A stretch of 64,000 bases of DNA from Occallatibacter savannae (lineage in GTDB: Bacteria; Acidobacteriota; Terriglobia; Terriglobales; Acidobacteriaceae), in the NCBI RefSeq assembly GCF_003131205.1, contig NZ_QFFY01000001.1:1116001-1180000 (forward strand), given 5' to 3'. Shown here in pieces: positions 61,306 to 64,000 of the stretch. Numbering within the stretch: position 1 is the stretch's first letter; every line of letters begins with the position of its first letter. The translations under genes were made by a program, and so were the position numbers. A model generated the notes under the pieces. That model was not told where the DNA came from and made no database searches. It was given only the letters and a program-made list of their open reading frames with translations.

Positions 61306-63747
61306 CTACTCTTGTCGCAGCGCCACGATCGGATCCACGTTGCTCGCCCGCCACGCCGGAATCGCCAGCGCGCAGAACGCAACAGCCGCCAGCACCACCG
61401 GCACCGTCACAAACGTCACCGCATCCGTCGCACTCACACTGAACAACATCGCCGCGATCGCTCGCGTCAGTACCAGCGCACCCACCAACCCGGCCCCGAT
61501 GCCCACCAGCGTCAGCACCATTCCCTGTCGCACCACAAGGCGCAGGATGTTCTCCCGTTTCGCGCCCAGCGCAACCAGGATGCCGATGTCGCGAGTGCTC
61601 TGCGTAACCAGGAACGACATCACGCCATACAGCCCCACAGCCGCCAGCAGCAAAGCAAAGATCGCAAACGCCCCCAGCATCGTGCTCGCAAACCGCTGCC
61701 GCGCTAGCGACTCATACACGCGGTCCTGCATGCTCCTTACCCCGTACACAACCGCCGTCGGGTCCACTGCATGAATTTCGTTCGTCATCGCGCTCGCAAG
61801 GCCCGCATTCTGCACGGCCGAACGCGCCACCAGGTAGGTTCCCCGCCCGAAATCTTGTCCCGACGGATAGTACATCGCAATCTTTCCATCGGTATCGAGT
61901 CCATACTGTTTCACTACGCCGACCACTCCCACGATCGTGATCGGCTTTTTGGGATCGTGCCAAAGATGTTTTCCCACCGCATCCCCATGCGGCCAGAAGC
62001 GCTGCGCAAACTTCTCATCAATGATCGCGACCTGCGCCGAATCACCGTTGTCCTGGTCGCCGAAGTAGCGGCCCGAGATCAGGGGAATTTGCATTGTCCG
62101 GAAATAGTTTGCGCTTGCGTCCCGCTGGTCCACCTGCAGTTCCTGCCCCGGCGGCGGATTATAGCCTTCTACCTGGATTCCTCCCCAGCCCACCATCCCG
62201 GTAAGCGGCAACGCCGAACTAGCCCCCTCGCTCACTACGCCCGGCAAATGCGCAATCCGAGTCTCCACTTCTCGCCAGAAGCTGGCCGTCAGCTTGTTGT
62301 CTTTATACTTCGGATCGCTCACCACCACCTGCATGCTCATCACGTTGTCCGCAACAAACCCCGGCGGCACGCTCTGCAAGCGGATAAAGCTGCGCATCAG
62401 CAACCCCGCCCCAATCAGCAGAACCAGCGAAATCGCCAACTCTGAAACCACCAGCAATGCGCGCAGCCGATGCCGCTTCAGATAGAGTCCGCTGTCCGCC
62501 TGCCCGCTCCTGCCGCCCGCCTTCAACGACGAGTTCGGATCGAGCTTGATCGCGCGCCACACCGGCGCCAGCCCAAATAGCACTCCCGTCGTCAGCGCCA
62601 CGCCAAAAGTAAACAGCAGCACCGAACCGTCGATCCCAATCTCATCCAGCCTTGGAATATTCCCCGGGTTCATCGTCCTCACCACCCACAGGCTCAACCG
62701 CGCCACGACCAGCCCCGCTGCTCCACCCAGCAATCCAAGCAGGATGCTTTCCGTCAGCAGCTGCCGCGCGATCCGCTGCCACCCTGCTCCCAGAGCCGTA
62801 CGGATCGCCACTTCCTTCTCGCGTCCCGCCGCTCTCGCCAGCAGAAGGTTCGCCACATTCGCGCACGCAATCAGCAACACCAGCCCCACACTCCCCAGCA
62901 GCACCAGCAGCGACCTGCGCACATCGCCCACCACCTGCTTCTGCAGCCCGATCACGTCCATGCCATAGCTGGTGTCCCGCTTGTCCTTGATGCGGATTCC
63001 ATTGGCGATCACGTTCACGTCCGCCTGCGCCTGCTCCATGCTTACGCCCGGCTTCAATCGCGCCACGATGTTGTAGTTCTCATCACCTCGCCTCTGCGCT
63101 GCATCCGGACCCAGCGGCAAAGGCGTGATGATATCCAATTTGTCCATCGGCCCTTCCGCCGGCATCACTTCAGCGTTGAGCATGAAGCGCCGCTCCAGCA
63201 CACCCACCACCGTGAATGTCTTCCCATTCATCGTGATGGCCTTCCCCACAATGTTCCGGTCCCCGTTGAACAGCCGCTGCCACGCTCCATAGCTCAGAAC
63301 CGCGACGCCCGGCCTTCCCGGCTTGTCCTCTTCCGGCAACAGCGTCCGCCCCAGCAACGGCTTCGCGCCCAGCATCGACAACAAAGTCGACTGCGTGCTC
63401 AGCACATCCACCCGCTCCGGCTGTTGCCCTCCCGTCAGAATCCACGTGCGGCTCTGCGCAATCGCCATCTCGTCAAACGAGTGATTCTGATTTTGAAGAT
63501 CGACATACTGACCCGGCGACGGCCAGTCCCGCAGAATCCCAATCCCCGGCGAGTGCAGCCAGATCGCCGCAAGCCTGTCCGGATGCGGATACGGCAGCGG
63601 TCGCAGCAGCAGCGCATTCACCACGCTGAAGATCGCCGAGTTTGCCCCGATCCCGATTCCCAGCGAAGCCAGAATCACCAAGGTCATTCCGACGTTTTTG
63701 CGAAGCACCCGAAACGCATAGCGCAGATCCTGCACGATCAGATCCAT
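61306..63747 (-). CDS. FtsX/MacB-like permease, acidobacterial duplicated orphan permease (ADOP)
   Basis: An 813-residue membrane protein with two permease halves, each with a MacB-type periplasmic part and FtsX-type helices (about 270-390 and 680-800). The start MDLIVQDLRYAFRVLRKNVG is typical and the ATG at 63747 follows GGGAGGGG, so the longer frame to 63798 is rejected. There is no ATPase partner nearby. It is a paralogue of the protein at 47073-49562, of similar layout and length. Confidence 0.85.
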   Translation of the reverse strand: MDLIVQDLRYAFRVLRKNVGMTLVILASLGIGIGANSAIFSVVNALLLRPLPYPHPDRLAAIWLHSPGIGILRDWPSPGQYVDLQNQNHSFDEMAIAQSRTWILTGGQQPERVDVLSTQSTLLSMLGAKPLLGRTLLPEEDKPGRPGVAVLSYGAWQRLFNGDRNIVGKAITMNGKTFTVVGVLERRFMLNAEVMPAEGPMDKLDIITPLPLGPDAAQRRGDENYNIVARLKPGVSMEQAQADVNVIANGIRIKDKRDTSYGMDVIGLQKQVVGDVRRSLLVLLGSVGLVLLIACANVANLLLARAAGREKEVAIRTALGAGWQRIARQLLTESILLGLLGGAAGLVVARLSLWVVRTMNPGNIPRLDEIGIDGSVLLFTFGVALTTGVLFGLAPVWRAIKLDPNSSLKAGGRSGQADSGLYLKRHRLRALLVVSELAISLVLLIGAGLLMRSFIRLQSVPPGFVADNVMSMQVVVSDPKYKDNKLTASFWREVETRIAHLPGVVSEGASSALPLTGMVGWGGIQVEGYNPPPGQELQVDQRDASANYFRTMQIPLISGRYFGDQDNGDSAQVAIIDEKFAQRFWPHGDAVGKHLWHDPKKPITIVGVVGVVKQYGLDTDGKIAMYYPSGQDFGRGTYLVARSAVQNAGLASAMTNEIHAVDPTAVVYGVRSMQDRVYESLARQRFASTMLGAFAIFALLLAAVGLYGVMSFLVTQSTRDIGILVALGAKRENILRLVVRQGMVLTLVGIGAGLVGALVLTRAIAAMLFSVSATDAVTFVTVPVVLAAVAFCALAIPAWRASNVDPIVALRQE

Positions 63748-63870
63748 CACCCCTCCCGAACCGGTGAGGAGATCATATGCTCCACCCCAGCCCCGCACCT
63801 ACAAACCTGTGACGACCGGCGTGTAGGCTCTTCTGTCGTGCAGTAGTGCCGCAGCCTCCGCGTGAGCGAC

Positions 63871-63942
63871 AAGCGTCAGGGCACGACTTCAGTCGTGCCG
63901 CCTGAGGCCAACAAAGACCTCGGGCTTCAGCCCCTGACGCAC
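63871..63942. repeat. REP-like palindromic unit at the window end
   Basis: GCGTCAGGG (63873-63881) and CCCTGACGC (63932-63940) enclose two hairpins: GGCACGACTTCAGTCGTGCC (63880-63899) and GGGCTTCAGCCC (63922-63933). It is the same family as the copies at 37781-37946 and forms a nested cruciform. Confidence 0.75.
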
Positions 63943-64000
63943 GCTTCTTCTGAAAGACACTTCCCCTCGCGAACTCTTCATCCCGGGAGCCGGGATGGCA

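Noticed and set aside
59381..61774. A 797-codon open frame on the plus strand, antisense to the msbA-like gene
   Set aside because: It is Arg/His/Gln/Pro-rich with no domains and mirrors the codon bias of the opposite coding strand; the real gene is the ABC exporter.

Overview
The window is high-GC chromosomal DNA from a Gram-negative bacterium, most likely phylum Acidobacteriota, class Terriglobia, near Acidobacteriaceae. The call rests on several lineage-typical families found together: two long FtsX/MacB-like permeases of the acidobacterial duplicated orphan permease (ADOP) type, a VWA protein of the acidobacterial VWFA-related family, an M56 peptidase fused to a TIGR03435-type domain, a TonB-receptor-like protein with an N-terminal carboxypeptidase-regulatory domain, and a gspE/gspF/pilMNO cluster. 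Acidobacterial-looking intergenic palindromes and 7-base tandem repeats agree. I saw no rRNA, tRNA, CRISPR array, prophage, transposase or plasmid gene; this is mostly core plus lineage-specific chromosome.

Layout. 1-6.2 kb: the end of a BON-domain gene, a secreted hypothetical, a zinc-ribbon membrane protein, an APC amino-acid permease, a STAS protein, a DUF2334 deacetylase-like protein, a small exported protein, and ruvC coupled to an exported hypothetical. 6.3-14.1 kb: a FecR/DUF6600 protein, rsmA with a GNAT acetyltransferase, glgA, a ferritin-like protein and a multicopper oxidase. 14.4-20.1 kb: an ABC exporter, an exported protein with kinase-like motifs, a PLD-like protein, and two coupled exported proteins including a metallophosphoesterase. 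20.1-22.8 kb: a minus-strand operon of a PA2779-like membrane protein, a C39-like cysteine peptidase, and a TPR protein with a probable beta-barrel.

22.9-31.8 kb: an ArsR-SRPBCC-membrane protein operon, a Tat-exported DinB protein, oligopeptidase B, the blaI-M56 pair with a visible operator, and DUF3224 plus CapA-like genes. 32.0-38.9 kb: a type IV pilus/type II secretion assembly operon (pilC, pilB, pilM, pilN, pilO, a pilP/gspC-like gene, then a pseudopilin) with no secretin gene here. 39-46.8 kb: an A-type Fe-S protein, a frameshifted small membrane protein, divergent VWA and S55 peptidase genes, a zinc alcohol dehydrogenase, a single-domain response regulator, hslR, and a polyphosphate glucokinase-like gene. 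47-54.8 kb: an orphan permease, a repeat-rich gap, two tiny membrane proteins, and a GH5 lipoprotein divergent from a TonB-receptor-like protein.

55.0-61.2 kb is a minus-strand housekeeping operon: msbA-like exporter, yicC, gmk, rpoZ, coaBC and a family-4 uracil-DNA glycosylase. The window ends with a second orphan permease and a palindromic repeat.

The best leads for unusual biology are the exported kinase-like protein (16249-17277), the M56-TIGR03435 sensor with its BlaI operator (27695-29880), and the PA2779/C39/TPR-barrel operon (20098-22770), where a peptidase and a TPR module usually found in one protein appear split. None is proven new from sequence alone. Start codons were often moved from the longest ORF on ribosome-binding-site, signal-peptide or overlap evidence, as stated in each entry.
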